A stretch of 64,000 bases of DNA from Rhizobium sp. 2MFCol3.1 (GCF_000377565.1 NZ_KB898356.1:186001-250000); one strand, 5' to 3'; shown: positions 1-8,311, counted from the first letter of the stretch. The notes: generated by a model from the sequence alone, not told the origin. Program-made: numbers and translations.

Positions 1-1342
1 TCACATTATAGGGATCCCACCCGCCGCACGCCTTGAGATCGGCGACGCGCAGATGGTTGGACGTGCCGCCGAGCGGCATCGGCAATTGATGCTTTGCCAG
101 CATCGGCAGCAACAGCCGAAACAGCGCCGCGTATTCGAGCGCGAAGGCGGCGCTGATCCATGAAATGCCGACATTGGAGATGATCAACGGCGCCTGCAGG
201 CAGGCAACGTCATCGCGGCTGGCGCAGAAACTCGCATAGGCCGCGCGCAGCTGGTCCGGATGCGGCCTGTCCTCTGCGTCGTAGATCACGAGGAACTCGC
301 CGCGCGCGGCGCTCAGCGCATAGTTCAGCGCCTTTGGTTTCGTTCTCGGATGGGAGACCGGCACCGCGACGATTTCGAATTGCGGGCCGAGGTCCTGTTT
401 CTCGAGTGCCGCGATCGTCGCGTGGTCGTCGGCCTCGCAGATCAGCTTGATGTCGAGCTTGGCGATCGGCCAGTTGAGCTGCTTCAGCGCCGCGACAAGC
501 TGGCCGGCGACCTCGGCCTCCTTGTAGAGCGCGACGAACACGGAATAGACCGGCAGCCGCTCCGTTGGTTGCGGCGTCGGTTGCGGGCCGCGGCGGTGGC
601 TGAGCGCGCAGGCTCTGAGCAGGATCGCCGCCATGTAGATGAGCGACAGAGCGAGATGAACGATCGCGATCAGCGGCAGCTCGGAAAACGCCGCGAAGAT
701 AAGCGCGCAAAGGGCCGCGCCGGCGATGAACCCTTGCTTGCCCGAGAGCACGATGCGGGCGCTGAACCGCCCCTTGTCCTCGAATAACGTCCCGATGCTC
801 TCCTTCACCCGTCGCTTGGCGCCGACCTGCCAGATGGCGTCGCGCATCGCGGTGGGCGTGGTGATGATGATCCGCTCGGCAAGCCCCGGCCGCGCCTCAA
901 TCGTCCGTGCCAGCGCCAGCAGGCGGCCAGCCTCGGGAATAATGGCGATCATCGCCTTGTCGGCATAGTTCAGCCGCACGGATCGCGTGTCCGCCAGCTG
1001 CGTGTCGAGCGCCTGGTCGTCATGGATCAGCGCCGGATCGAGCTGCGACAGGAATGGCAGGCGAAGCGCACGGGCAAGGCCGGCATAATAGCTCTCGGCG
1101 TCCACCCATCGGTTGGCCAGCAGTTCGCGCTCGATCGACGTGCCATTATGGCGGGCCATGGTCGCCGCGCGCGCGATCGTCGGCTTGCCGATGCCGAGGC
1201 GGAGCAGCGCTTCGATCTCGATCTGCCTGACATCATTGACCACGCTCGCCGGCACGACCGGCGAGAGCGGAGGTTTCGGTCGCTCCTGAAGCGTTGTTTG
1301 ACGGGTGCTGATCCCGCCCGACGCATATTCCCCGATACGCAT
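1..1342 (-). CDS. Family 2 glycosyltransferase with GspE-N/MshEN-like N-terminus (3' truncated by window)
   Basis: The reading frame runs from ATG at 1342 to the window edge without a stop; 447 residues are visible. Residues about 40-190 resemble the GspE N-terminal/MshEN fold, including the stretch LLANRWVDAESYYAGLARAL. Two membrane helices follow at about 203-245. A GT-A catalytic domain starts near 264, with TKPKALNYALSAARGEF (334-350), the nucleotide-sugar and metal motif YDAED (354-358) and GGTSNH (425-430) before CGGWDPYNV. The order resembles processive, cellulose-synthase-like GT2 enzymes that make surface polysaccharides at the inner membrane. The sugar and product cannot be told. 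It is divergent from a solute-binding protein gene with about 53 bp between starts. The GT2 call is firm; the MshEN call is by pattern only. Confidence 0.85.
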   Translation of the reverse strand, partial: MRIGEYASGGISTRQTTLQERPKPPLSPVVPASVVNDVRQIEIEALLRLGIGKPTIARAATMARHNGTSIERELLANRWVDAESYYAGLARALRLPFLSQLDPALIHDDQALDTQLADTRSVRLNYADKAMIAIIPEAGRLLALARTIEARPGLAERIIITTPTAMRDAIWQVGAKRRVKESIGTLFEDKGRFSARIVLSGKQGFIAGAALCALIFAAFSELPLIAIVHLALSLIYMAAILLRACALSHRRGPQPTPQPTERLPVYSVFVALYKEAEVAGQLVAALKQLNWPIAKLDIKLICEADDHATIAALEKQDLGPQFEIVAVPVSHPRTKPKALNYALSAARGEFLVIYDAEDRPHPDQLRAAYASFCASRDDVACLQAPLIISNVGISWISAAFALEYAALFRLLLPMLAKHQLPMPLGGTSNHLRVADLKACGGWDPYNV

Positions 1343-1395
1343 GACTCTGATACACCGTCGTTGAATTGGCAGTGCAGTCCCCGGGGCAGATCATA

Positions 1396-2271
1396 ATGGT
1401 GCGATTTAAGCTGGCATCTCTCAATCCTAAGGGGTTTTGCAGCCTCTGGCTGTTTCTGGCCGCGTTTTGGCTACCTCTTTCGGCTGCGGCACAGCAGGCA
1501 GCGCCCTCTTTGCCGCTGTTGTTCGATAGCCGCGAGCGCCTCGCCAAGCCTGATCTGACAAGCCTCGTGCGTCTGCGTTTCCTGACTTCGGTTGATTTTC
1601 CGCCGTTCAATTTCATGGATCAGAACGGCAAGCTCTCGGGCTTCAATGTCGATCTCGCCCGCGAAATCTGCGCCGAGCTGGAGATATCCGACAAGTGCCA
1701 GATCCAGGCCTTGCCCTTCGGCGATCTCAAGGATGCGCTGGCCGCCTCGCAGGGCGATGCCGTGATCGCGGGGCTGGCCGTCGGCAGCGAGCTGCGCCGG
1801 CAGTTCTCCTTTTCGCGCCCTTATCTGATGCTGCCCGCCCGCTTTGCCCGCAATCTGAAGGCGCCGATCAAGGGCGAGAACGCCGCAAGCCTTGCCGATC
1901 GCTCCGTCGGCGTCGTCAAGGAAACCGCCCACGCCGCCATGCTCGCCGCCTATTTCCCCAGGGTCAAGGCGGTGCCGTTCGACAGCAAGGAGGCGCTGCT
2001 CGCAGCATTAAAGGATGGAAAGGTCGACGCTGTCTTCGCCGATTCGCTGCAGCTCTCATTCTGGGTGTCGTCGCAGGCGTCGGAGAAGTGCTGCGCCCTG
2101 TTCGACGGTCCCTATATGTCGGAAGAGTTTCTGGGCGAGGGCATGACGATCATGCTGCGGCAAAAGGACGAAGTCCTGCGCTCGGCCTTCGACCACGCGC
2201 TGGCTGCGCTTTCGCGCAGCGGTCGCCTGCAGGAAATCTACCTGCGCTACTTCCCCTACGGACTATACTAG
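1396..2271 (+). CDS. Periplasmic solute-binding protein, family 3 (amino-acid ABC type), orphan
   Basis: 291 residues from ATG 1396, with GGGG about 12 bases upstream; an in-frame TTG at 1366 is less likely. A signal peptide (SLWLFLAAFWLPLSAAAQQ) ends near residue 34. The body has bacterial SBP family 3 hallmarks: FPPFNFMDQNGKLSGFNVDL, the DAVIAGLAVGSELRRQFSFS region and a C-terminal IYLRYFPYGLY. Such proteins bind polar amino acids in the periplasm and deliver them to an ABC permease, but no permease or ATPase gene is nearby. The only close neighbour is the divergent glycosyltransferase, so it may serve a distant transporter or act as a sensor. Ligand unknown. Confidence 0.85.
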   Translation: MVRFKLASLNPKGFCSLWLFLAAFWLPLSAAAQQAAPSLPLLFDSRERLAKPDLTSLVRLRFLTSVDFPPFNFMDQNGKLSGFNVDLAREICAELEISDKCQIQALPFGDLKDALAASQGDAVIAGLAVGSELRRQFSFSRPYLMLPARFARNLKAPIKGENAASLADRSVGVVKETAHAAMLAAYFPRVKAVPFDSKEALLAALKDGKVDAVFADSLQLSFWVSSQASEKCCALFDGPYMSEEFLGEGMTIMLRQKDEVLRSAFDHALAALSRSGRLQEIYLRYFPYGLY

Positions 2272-2276
2272 GCGGG

Positions 2277-2690
2277 TTAAGCCTTGCGGAAACGAGCAAT
2301 GGCGCTGCGCTCGATCGCGGCGCAGGTCAGCTTGTCGAGGCCGAGCCGGTCGCGCAGCAGGCTGAGCAGGCGCAGTTCCTCGGCCTTCACGGAAAGGTCG
2401 GCCGACGCGACTTCGACCGCCAGGGCATAGGCTGTGTCGTAAAGCTTCGGCGACAGCGTGTCCTTGACCGTCTCGAGAACGACATCGAGCCCCTCGGGAC
2501 CGGACAGAAGTGCCGCGCAATCGCGGGCAACCGAGATCAGCTTGTCGTCGTCGAAGCCGCGGAAAACCGGCAAAAAGCCGATCAGCTGTCCGATACGTTC
2601 CAGCTCCCGATCATTCATCGTGCTGTCGACGGCGGATGCCATGACCATCACGTAGATCAACGCGTCGTGGGCGGAAAGCGGCTTGTTCAT
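2277..2690 (-). CDS. TerB-like (tellurite-resistance TerB family) protein
   Basis: 137 residues, all-helical in appearance, no signal peptide. The start (LSAHDALIYVMVMASAVDSTMNDREL) and the repeat-like acidic segment near 95 (VEVASADLSVKAEELRLLSLL) match the TerB/DjlA-N fold, where paired acidic residues bind metal. Family members accompany tellurite and stress-response proteins, but no ter operon is present, so a role in tellurite resistance should not be assumed. It converges with the solute-binding protein gene; the stops are 5 bp apart. Confidence 0.75.
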   Translation of the reverse strand: MNKPLSAHDALIYVMVMASAVDSTMNDRELERIGQLIGFLPVFRGFDDDKLISVARDCAALLSGPEGLDVVLETVKDTLSPKLYDTAYALAVEVASADLSVKAEELRLLSLLRDRLGLDKLTCAAIERSAIARFRKA

Positions 2691-2743
2691 GTCTGCATGG
2701 TTCCTCTGCGATGTCTGCAGAGTTTAGGAACTGGCCACGCCCA

Positions 2744-3484
2744 TTACAAGGGATCGCTCATATCTTGAGGCTGGGTCAGGTCGGGTGCATCAGTTGCGCC
2801 GGCCTGACGAGGATCCTGCCCGTAGATACCGTTTCCATCTTGCTTTGCCTTGGCACCGGCGTCCGCGAAGGCGGACCCCGCCGCCGCCTCTGCCCAGCCA
2901 TTCTCGACCAGCCACTCGGAAAGATCCTGCGCACCGATCTTGCAACTTGCTGTCGCGGTGCCGCTCCAGTTGGGATCACTGAGATCGCAGTTAACGGTAC
3001 GAAGCCGCAGGAAAAGCCGGAAATTGGTCTTCGCCAGCATCCCGCATGGCCATTCAGTGCCCCCGGCGCCGGCGCAGCTCTTGTCGACCGGTGTCGGCGT
3101 CAGCCCGGCCAGTTGCAGCCGCCTTTCGCCGAAGCCGAGAACACCGGCGCTTTCGGCCACGGGGCGCGGCAGGTCGATCCCTTTGTCGGTCACCACGACA
3201 GGCTTTTTCTCGGGCTCCGGCGCCTGTTCACGCTCCAATGGCTTGCCGTCGACCGAGGCCGGGTAGAACTGGCTGGCGTCATCCACCGGCCGGGCCATCA
3301 TGCTCGCATCTGGGTTCGTTGTCGGCTGCGCGGGCGAGGGCGTTTGCTGCGCGGCCGCCCCTTGCGCCGATGCCGCGATCTCGCCCGCATCAGACGCACC
3401 GCTCAACCGATGCTCGCCTGCGGCGATCAGGCCGATAACGATCGCTATTCCCGCAGTCGCTGTCAGAAGTGCCGCAGGTCTCAT
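2744..3484 (-). CDS. Exported thermonuclease-like protein, probably non-catalytic
   Basis: 246 residues from ATG 3484, chosen because AGGAAAATC lies just upstream and a hydrophobic segment (LLTATAGIAIVIGLIAAG) follows at once. After that membrane or signal segment comes a Pro/Ala/Gln-rich linker (about 25-100), then a C-terminal domain with a staphylococcal-nuclease-like layout: ERRLQLAGLTPTPV, C-x(n)-C pairs, LRLRTVNCDL, and LVENGWAEAA...AKAKQDGNGIYG. The last block matches the end of SNase domains (ARxxxxGIW). The usual Asp-Ala-Pro-Glu segment with the catalytic Glu is not seen and the late Arg is unclear. It lies 11 bp downstream of the S24 regulator, probably co-transcribed. Function unknown. 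Confidence 0.65.
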   Translation of the reverse strand: MRPAALLTATAGIAIVIGLIAAGEHRLSGASDAGEIAASAQGAAAQQTPSPAQPTTNPDASMMARPVDDASQFYPASVDGKPLEREQAPEPEKKPVVVTDKGIDLPRPVAESAGVLGFGERRLQLAGLTPTPVDKSCAGAGGTEWPCGMLAKTNFRLFLRLRTVNCDLSDPNWSGTATASCKIGAQDLSEWLVENGWAEAAAGSAFADAGAKAKQDGNGIYGQDPRQAGATDAPDLTQPQDMSDPL

Positions 3485-3495
3485 GGAAGATTTTC

Positions 3496-4161
3496 CTACT
3501 GGCTGGCCCAGATGATCCGGGCGATCCAATCCACGTCGGTGAGTTCGATCGTGCGGTTCGGATGTTCGGGATTGAGTGACATGAGTTCGATGGAACGCGG
3601 GCTCTGGCGCATCAGCACCTTGGCCATCACCTCGCCCTCGCGGGTCTTCACCACGACGCGGTCGTTGCGGCGCACCTGCGCGCCCGGCTCGACGATCAGA
3701 ACGTCGCCGTCGCGATAGAGCGGCATCATGCTTTCGCCCTGCACCTCGAGCGCATAGACGCCCGCCTTCTGAGACGGTGCGGCCGGAAATTCCACCACAT
3801 CCCAGCCCTGTCCGGCCGGAAAGCCGCCATCGTCGAAAAACCCGCCAGCGCCCGCCTGCGCGAAGCCGAGCAGCGGGATGGAGCTCCCTTGCGGCGGAAA
3901 CGCACCGTCAGGCAGCGTCGAGAAACTGCCCTGCGGCCGCATGAAGGACAGGAATTCCTCCATGCTGGACCGGGTCGCTTCCAGCACCTTGGCGATCGAT
4001 TCCGTCGATGGCCAGCGCAAGCGCCCATCGGCGGAAAGACGTTTGGATTTGTTGAACGAGGTCGGGTCGAGGCCGGCGCGGCGGGCAAGCCCCGAGGGTG
4101 TCAGGTCGTGCCGTTCGGCAAGCCTGTCGAGCGCTCCCCAGATCTGCTCGTGTGACAGCAT
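3496..4161 (-). CDS. XRE-type HTH / S24 peptidase-like transcriptional repressor
   Basis: 221 residues. The N-terminal 65 residues form a helix-turn-helix (TPSGLARRAGLDPTSFNKSKR, WPSTESIAKVLEA). The C-terminal half is a LexA/CI-like S24 domain: VQGESMMPLYRDGDVLIV carries the nucleophilic Ser, and RNDRVVVKTREGEVMAKVL carries the general-base Lys. Such proteins are DNA-binding repressors, some inactivated by self-cleavage after DNA damage. The usual Ala-Gly cleavage site could be FAQAGAGGF near 113. Chromosomal S24 regulators of this type are common in rhizobia and need not mark a prophage; no phage genes lie here. Targets unknown. Confidence 0.88.
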   Translation of the reverse strand: MLSHEQIWGALDRLAERHDLTPSGLARRAGLDPTSFNKSKRLSADGRLRWPSTESIAKVLEATRSSMEEFLSFMRPQGSFSTLPDGAFPPQGSSIPLLGFAQAGAGGFFDDGGFPAGQGWDVVEFPAAPSQKAGVYALEVQGESMMPLYRDGDVLIVEPGAQVRRNDRVVVKTREGEVMAKVLMRQSPRSIELMSLNPEHPNRTIELTDVDWIARIIWASQ

Positions 4162-4241
4162 GTCGCCTGATCCCGTGCGCGCAACGGCGCTCCTTAATCG
4201 GCTGAAAGATTAACCGCAAGGCGGGCAGGAGTAAAGAGATA

Positions 4242-4259
4242 AGAGGAATAAAATCCTCT
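4242..4259 (-). terminator. Inverted repeat after the LuxR-type regulator gene
   Basis: AGAGGA and TCCTCT flank a 6-base AT spacer just upstream of the S24 gene, but on the far side of the LuxR-type gene start relative to its direction, so it is not that gene's 3' end. The better reading is a possible operator or 5' leader element of the S24 repressor gene, which starts at 4161. Only 6 bp per arm, so weak. Confidence 0.2.
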
Positions 4260-4265
4260 CTCCCG

Positions 4266-4913
4266 TCAAGCGACCATCGCCATGTTGATCTTGCCGAGCT
4301 GGATCACCGCCTGGGTGCGGCTGTCGACATTGAGCTTGAGGAGAATGGCCGAGACATGCGCCTTGATCGTCGCCTCGGAGACGCCGAGCTCATAGGCGAT
4401 CTGCTTGTTGAGCAGGCCCTCGGCGAGCATCGTCAGCACCCGGCTCTGCTGCGGCGTCAGCGTGTGTAGCCGGTGGATGATGTCGGCCACATCGGGGTCC
4501 TGTTCCTGCCCATCGCGATAGCTCTCAGGCGTTGCGATGTCGCCCGCAAGCACCGTCTGTATGCCGAGGCGGATATCGTCGATCCCGGCGGATTTCGAGA
4601 TGAAGCCGGAGGCGCCGAGCTCCAGCGAGCGACGGATCGTCGTCGCATCGTCGGACGCCGAAACGATCACGATCGGCAGGCCTGCAAATTCCGAGCGCAA
4701 CGCCATTAGCCCGGAAAAGCCGCTCACCCCAGGCATAGCGAGGTCGAGCAGCATCAGATCGGCATCCGGATGATCGCCGACCGACTTTCGCGCGGCGGCG
4801 AAATCGCCGGCTTCGACGATATCGGGATGCCCCTCCATTCCGGTCACGGCCTGACGCAACGCATCGCGAAACAGCGGATGATCGTCGGCAATAATGATTG
4901 TCTGCTCATGCAT
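4266..4913 (-). CDS. LuxR/FixJ-family two-component response regulator
   Basis: 215 residues from ATG 4913 (MHEQTIIIADDHPLFRD). Receiver domain about 1-120: acidic pair ADDH near 9, phospho-acceptor Asp in LLDLAMPG near 57, and Lys in FISKSAG near 107. A NarL/FixJ-type HTH follows (LTPQQSRVLTMLAEGLLNKQIAYELGVSEATIKAHVSAIL split over about 150-195). Phosphorylation would promote dimerisation and DNA binding. No histidine kinase is adjacent, so the partner must be encoded elsewhere. Target genes are not apparent. Monocistronic, with about 90 bp to the next gene. Confidence 0.92.
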   Translation of the reverse strand: MHEQTIIIADDHPLFRDALRQAVTGMEGHPDIVEAGDFAAARKSVGDHPDADLMLLDLAMPGVSGFSGLMALRSEFAGLPIVIVSASDDATTIRRSLELGASGFISKSAGIDDIRLGIQTVLAGDIATPESYRDGQEQDPDVADIIHRLHTLTPQQSRVLTMLAEGLLNKQIAYELGVSEATIKAHVSAILLKLNVDSRTQAVIQLGKINMAMVA

Positions 4914-5004
4914 CGAAAACTCCCTCCCAAGAGCCCGATCATGAAGTCCATGCACCGCCTTCCTCCACGGTTCATGCCTTCCTGCTAAAGCAGACTATAA
5001 CAAA

Positions 5005-5403
5005 TCATGTCTTTTGCGGAAGGGCGTTGCCCTGGTCCTCGCTCTGGAATTCCTTGACGATCCCCATGAAGCTGCGCATCCAGCGCTCCATGATGCCGAT
5101 CGAGCGGTCGATCTCGGCATCCGATGGCAGCGCCTTGTTGACGACGCTCTTGTTCTCCAGCGCGGTCACCCGGTCCGACAGCCGGTCGAGTTCGCTTTCG
5201 TAAGCGGCGCGTTCGTCGGCAGCCATGCGGCAGACGAGCGCTCCGTCCTTCTCCTCGCAGAGCGACATGGCGCCGGTCTGGCGATCGAGCCGCACGAAAT
5301 GGTCGCCGCTGCGCTCCAGTTGGAAGCGGCTTGCGTCCGGCTCTGCGGCGGAAGCGGCCAGCGGAATGAGGATGGCGACGAGGCTGAGCGTGATATTTTT
5401 CAT
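5005..5403 (-). CDS. Exported protein of unknown function
   Basis: 132 residues from ATG 5403, behind GAAACC/GGAGGAAACC. A clear signal peptide (MKNITLSLVAILIPLAASAAEP) is followed by a segment with two cysteines (LCEEKDGALVCRMA) and a helical, possibly coiled-coil stretch (YESELDRLSDRVTALENK). The cysteines may form a periplasmic disulfide. I do not recognise the family with certainty. It stands alone between the response regulator and the divergent DUF952 gene. Confidence 0.7.
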   Translation of the reverse strand: MKNITLSLVAILIPLAASAAEPDASRFQLERSGDHFVRLDRQTGAMSLCEEKDGALVCRMAADERAAYESELDRLSDRVTALENKSVVNKALPSDAEIDRSIGIMERWMRSFMGIVKEFQSEDQGNALPQKT

Positions 5404-5513
5404 GGTTTCCTCCGGAAATCTCGATGGCCACCGCATTTTTTGCGGTGAGCGCGTGGACATCGCCGCTCAACTGCGGCAAAGCCCGGGAAAGACCAGCCAT
5501 TCATGAGGCCATC

Positions 5514-5867
5514 ATGACCCTGACACCCACGCTTTACAAGATCGTGACGGAAACGCTCTGGCAGGACGCCCGGGCGACCGGCGTTTTCCGCGGCGCTGCT
5601 ATCGATCTGACTGATGGATTCATCCACTTCTCGACGGCAAACCAGGCGGTGCAGACCGCGGCCTTGCATTTCTCCGGCCAGACCGGCCTGCTGCTGGTCG
5701 CCGTCGATGCTTCAGCGCTTGGTGACAAGCTGATCTTCGAGCCGTCACGCGGCGGCGATCTCTTCCCGCATCTCTATGCGGACCTCCCGCTTTCGGCAGT
5801 GCTTTGGGAAAAGCCATTGCCGCTTGATGCCGAAGGCAAACACATCTTTCCGGACCTTCAGCCATGA
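5514..5867 (+). CDS. DUF952 domain protein
   Basis: 117 residues from ATG 5514 (MTLTPTLYKIVTETLW). Core features fit DUF952: the DGFIHFSTANQAVQTAALHF block near 35 and LFPHLYADLPLSAV near 85. No biochemical function is established for the family. Its TGA overlaps the pyrD start as ATGA (5864-5867), so the two are probably translationally coupled; this gene pair is frequent in rhizobia. Cytosolic, no signal peptide. The upstream in-frame extension to 5424 is probably not translated. Confidence 0.85.
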   Translation: MTLTPTLYKIVTETLWQDARATGVFRGAAIDLTDGFIHFSTANQAVQTAALHFSGQTGLLLVAVDASALGDKLIFEPSRGGDLFPHLYADLPLSAVLWEKPLPLDAEGKHIFPDLQP

Positions 5868-6952
5868 TCGATCTCTTCAAGCACGCCGCCCGCAAGGGTC
5901 TATTCCTCTTCGATCCGGAAACGGCGCACGGCATGTCGATCGCGGCGCTGAAGTCCGGCCTCGTTCCGGCCTGTGCTGCACCTGCAGATGCGCGCCTTCG
6001 CCAGACGGTCGCCGGGCTTGAGTTCGCCAATCCGATCGGCATGGCCGCCGGCTACGACAAGAACGCCGAGGTGCCGGAGGCGCTGCTGAAGATCGGCTTC
6101 GGCTTCACCGAGATCGGCACGGTGACACCCAAGCCGCAATCCGGCAATCCGCGCCCGCGCATCTTCCGTCTTGTCGAGGACGAAGGCGTGATCAACCGCC
6201 TCGGCTTCAACAATGAGGGCCACGACGCGGCCTTTGCGCGCCTGTCATCCGTCAGGAGCAAGGGCATCATTGGCGTCAATATCGGCGCCAACAAGGATAG
6301 CGCCGATCGCATCGACGACTACGTGAAGGGTATCCGCCGCTTCTATTCGCTGGCGGGCTATTTCACCGCCAACATCTCCTCGCCCAACACGCCGGGCCTG
6401 CGCGATCTGCAGGCGCGCGAGAGCCTGTCGGCGCTGCTGGCGGCCGTGCTCACCGCGCGCGACGAGGAAGCCGCAAAATCCGGCCGCAAGATCCCCGTCT
6501 TCCTCAAGGTCGCGCCGGATCTGACGGAAGAGGGCATCGACGACATCGCCGCCGAAGCGCTCTCGCATGCGCTCGATGGCCTGATCGTCTCCAACACCAC
6601 GCTGTCGCGCGATGGTCTGAAGGATCAGCGCCAGGCGAAAGAGCAGGGCGGCCTCTCCGGCAGGCCTCTCTTCGAAAAGTCGACCGTGGTTCTCGCGAAG
6701 ATGCGCAAGCGCGTCGGCCCCGACCTGCCGATCATCGGCGCCGGCGGTGTCTCCTCGGCCGAGACCGCGCTGGAAAAGATCAAGGCGGGCGCCGATCTCG
6801 TGCAGCTCTATTCCTGCATGGTCTATGAAGGCCCGGGCCTTGCGGGCGACATCGTTCGCGGCCTGTCGAAGCTGATGGACCGCGAGAAGGTGGCCTCCAT
6901 CCGCGAGCTGCGTGACAGCAAGATGGACTATTGGGCCGGCCGGAATGTCTGA
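5864..6952 (+). CDS. pyrD: Dihydroorotate dehydrogenase (quinone), class 2
   Basis: 362 residues, the normal length for membrane-associated class 2 PyrD. It oxidises dihydroorotate to orotate in pyrimidine synthesis, passing electrons through FMN to quinone. Visible motifs: N-terminal amphipathic helices (DLFKHAARKGLFLFDPE), AAGYDKNAEV near 63, NISSPNTPGLRDLQ near 170 with the catalytic Ser typical of class 2, SNTTLSRDG near 243, and the FMN phosphate loop GAGGVSSAETA near 290. Coupled to DUF952 by ATGA. Its 3' end overlaps the convergent MATE gene by 25 bp. Confidence 0.97.
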   Translation: MIDLFKHAARKGLFLFDPETAHGMSIAALKSGLVPACAAPADARLRQTVAGLEFANPIGMAAGYDKNAEVPEALLKIGFGFTEIGTVTPKPQSGNPRPRIFRLVEDEGVINRLGFNNEGHDAAFARLSSVRSKGIIGVNIGANKDSADRIDDYVKGIRRFYSLAGYFTANISSPNTPGLRDLQARESLSALLAAVLTARDEEAAKSGRKIPVFLKVAPDLTEEGIDDIAAEALSHALDGLIVSNTTLSRDGLKDQRQAKEQGGLSGRPLFEKSTVVLAKMRKRVGPDLPIIGAGGVSSAETALEKIKAGADLVQLYSCMVYEGPGLAGDIVRGLSKLMDREKVASIRELRDSKMDYWAGRNV

Positions 6953-8280
6953 TCGGCCCGCTCTCTGACCCTGAGCACCAGGAAGACGCCGCGCGAAAGC
7001 AGGAACAGGTTGATCGCCAGCCACAGGCCGTGGTTGGCGAAGAACGGCACGAAGATCGCGAGTGCCGCCAGATAGACGACGAACGACATCAGCATGCGGT
7101 TGCGCATGTCGCTCGACCATGTGGCGCCGATGAAGACGCCATCCATCAGGAATGCGAGCGCTCCCGTCAGTCCTGTTATCGCCGCCCAGGGCAGATAGAG
7201 GTTTGCGGCTTCACGCACATCAGGTGATGTCGTCAGCGCCGCGATCAGCCGCTCGCCGGCCACCAGGAAGAACAGCGAGATGACGCCGGCAAGCCCGAAC
7301 GACCAGATCGTCGTTAGCTTCAAGCCGCGATCGAAGGCCGGGCGATAGCGCGCCCCGACGGCGCGGCCGGTGATCTGCTCGGAGGCGTTGGCCAGCCCGT
7401 CGAGATAGAAGCTCGACAGCATCAGGAAGTTCATCAGCACGGCGTTCGCCGCCAGCGTCACAGCACCGAAGCTGGTGCCGATCCGCGTCATCAGGGCGAA
7501 GGCGCCAAGCAGCACGAAAGTACGGATCAGGATGTCGCGGTTGAGCGTGAAGAGTTCCGCCAGAGGCTTCCGCGCAAAGATTTCGGCGCGCGTCGGCCGG
7601 TCGGCGCGGTCGAAGCTTCTCAGCACGATGAACAGGCCGGCGAGTGCCCCGATGGTCTCGCCGACGGTCGTCGCCCAGGCAACGCCAGATATCCCCCAAT
7701 CGAGCCAGAGACCAAGCACGATCGCCAGCACGATGTTGATGCCGTTGATGATCGTCTGCAGCAGCAGGCCGATGCTTCCCTGGCCGCGCCCGAGCACGAA
7801 GCCGAGGATCGCGTAATTGGCGAGCGCTGCCGGCCCGGCGAGGATGCGGATCGAGAAATAGGTGCTGGTCGCCTGCGCCACCGCGTTGTCAGGCCCCATC
7901 AGCGTCAAACCCGCCGCCAGAAGCAGCGGTGACAGACAGAGCAGCGCCACACCGCAGCCGAATGCCGAAATGATCGCCCGCCAGAACACGCCCTGTTCGG
8001 CATGCCGGTCGCGGCGGCCATAGGCCTGCGCCGTCAATCCAGTGGTCGATGCGCGCAGGAAGTTGAAGCTGCCGAGAATGAGATCGAAGAGCATCGCCCC
8101 GATCGCCAGGCCCGCCAGCGCATCGGGATCGCCCATATGGCCGACGACGCCGGTGCCGACAAGGCCGAGCAGCGGCGTGGTGATGAAGCCGAGCGTCATC
8201 GGTATGGCGATCGACAGCACCATCCGGTGCGTGACCTCGAAGGCGAGGCCGCTGCCGCTGTTGTGTACGCTCGCTTCCAA
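6928..8280 (-). CDS. MATE family multidrug efflux transporter
   Basis: 450 residues from a TTG start at 8280. I chose TTG because GAGGAG sits 6 bases upstream and the next in-frame codons (EASVHNSGSG) lead directly to the first helix; longer starts would run into the upstream CAP gene. About twelve hydrophobic helices are present. MATE signatures include PMTLGFITTPLLGLVGTGVV, a DinF-like N-terminal region, and FNFLRASTTGLTAQAYG. Such proteins expel cationic or other compounds using Na+ or H+ gradients. Substrate unknown; DinF subgroup likely. Upstream lies a CAP-domain gene in the same direction (gap 31 bp), so this may be the last gene of a three-gene unit. Confidence 0.9.
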   Translation of the reverse strand: MEASVHNSGSGLAFEVTHRMVLSIAIPMTLGFITTPLLGLVGTGVVGHMGDPDALAGLAIGAMLFDLILGSFNFLRASTTGLTAQAYGRRDRHAEQGVFWRAIISAFGCGVALLCLSPLLLAAGLTLMGPDNAVAQATSTYFSIRILAGPAALANYAILGFVLGRGQGSIGLLLQTIINGINIVLAIVLGLWLDWGISGVAWATTVGETIGALAGLFIVLRSFDRADRPTRAEIFARKPLAELFTLNRDILIRTFVLLGAFALMTRIGTSFGAVTLAANAVLMNFLMLSSFYLDGLANASEQITGRAVGARYRPAFDRGLKLTTIWSFGLAGVISLFFLVAGERLIAALTTSPDVREAANLYLPWAAITGLTGALAFLMDGVFIGATWSSDMRNRMLMSFVVYLAALAIFVPFFANHGLWLAINLFLLSRGVFLVLRVRERADQTFRPAQ

Positions 8281-8311
8281 GGTCTGCTCCTCACAAAGAG
8301 GCGGAATCACC

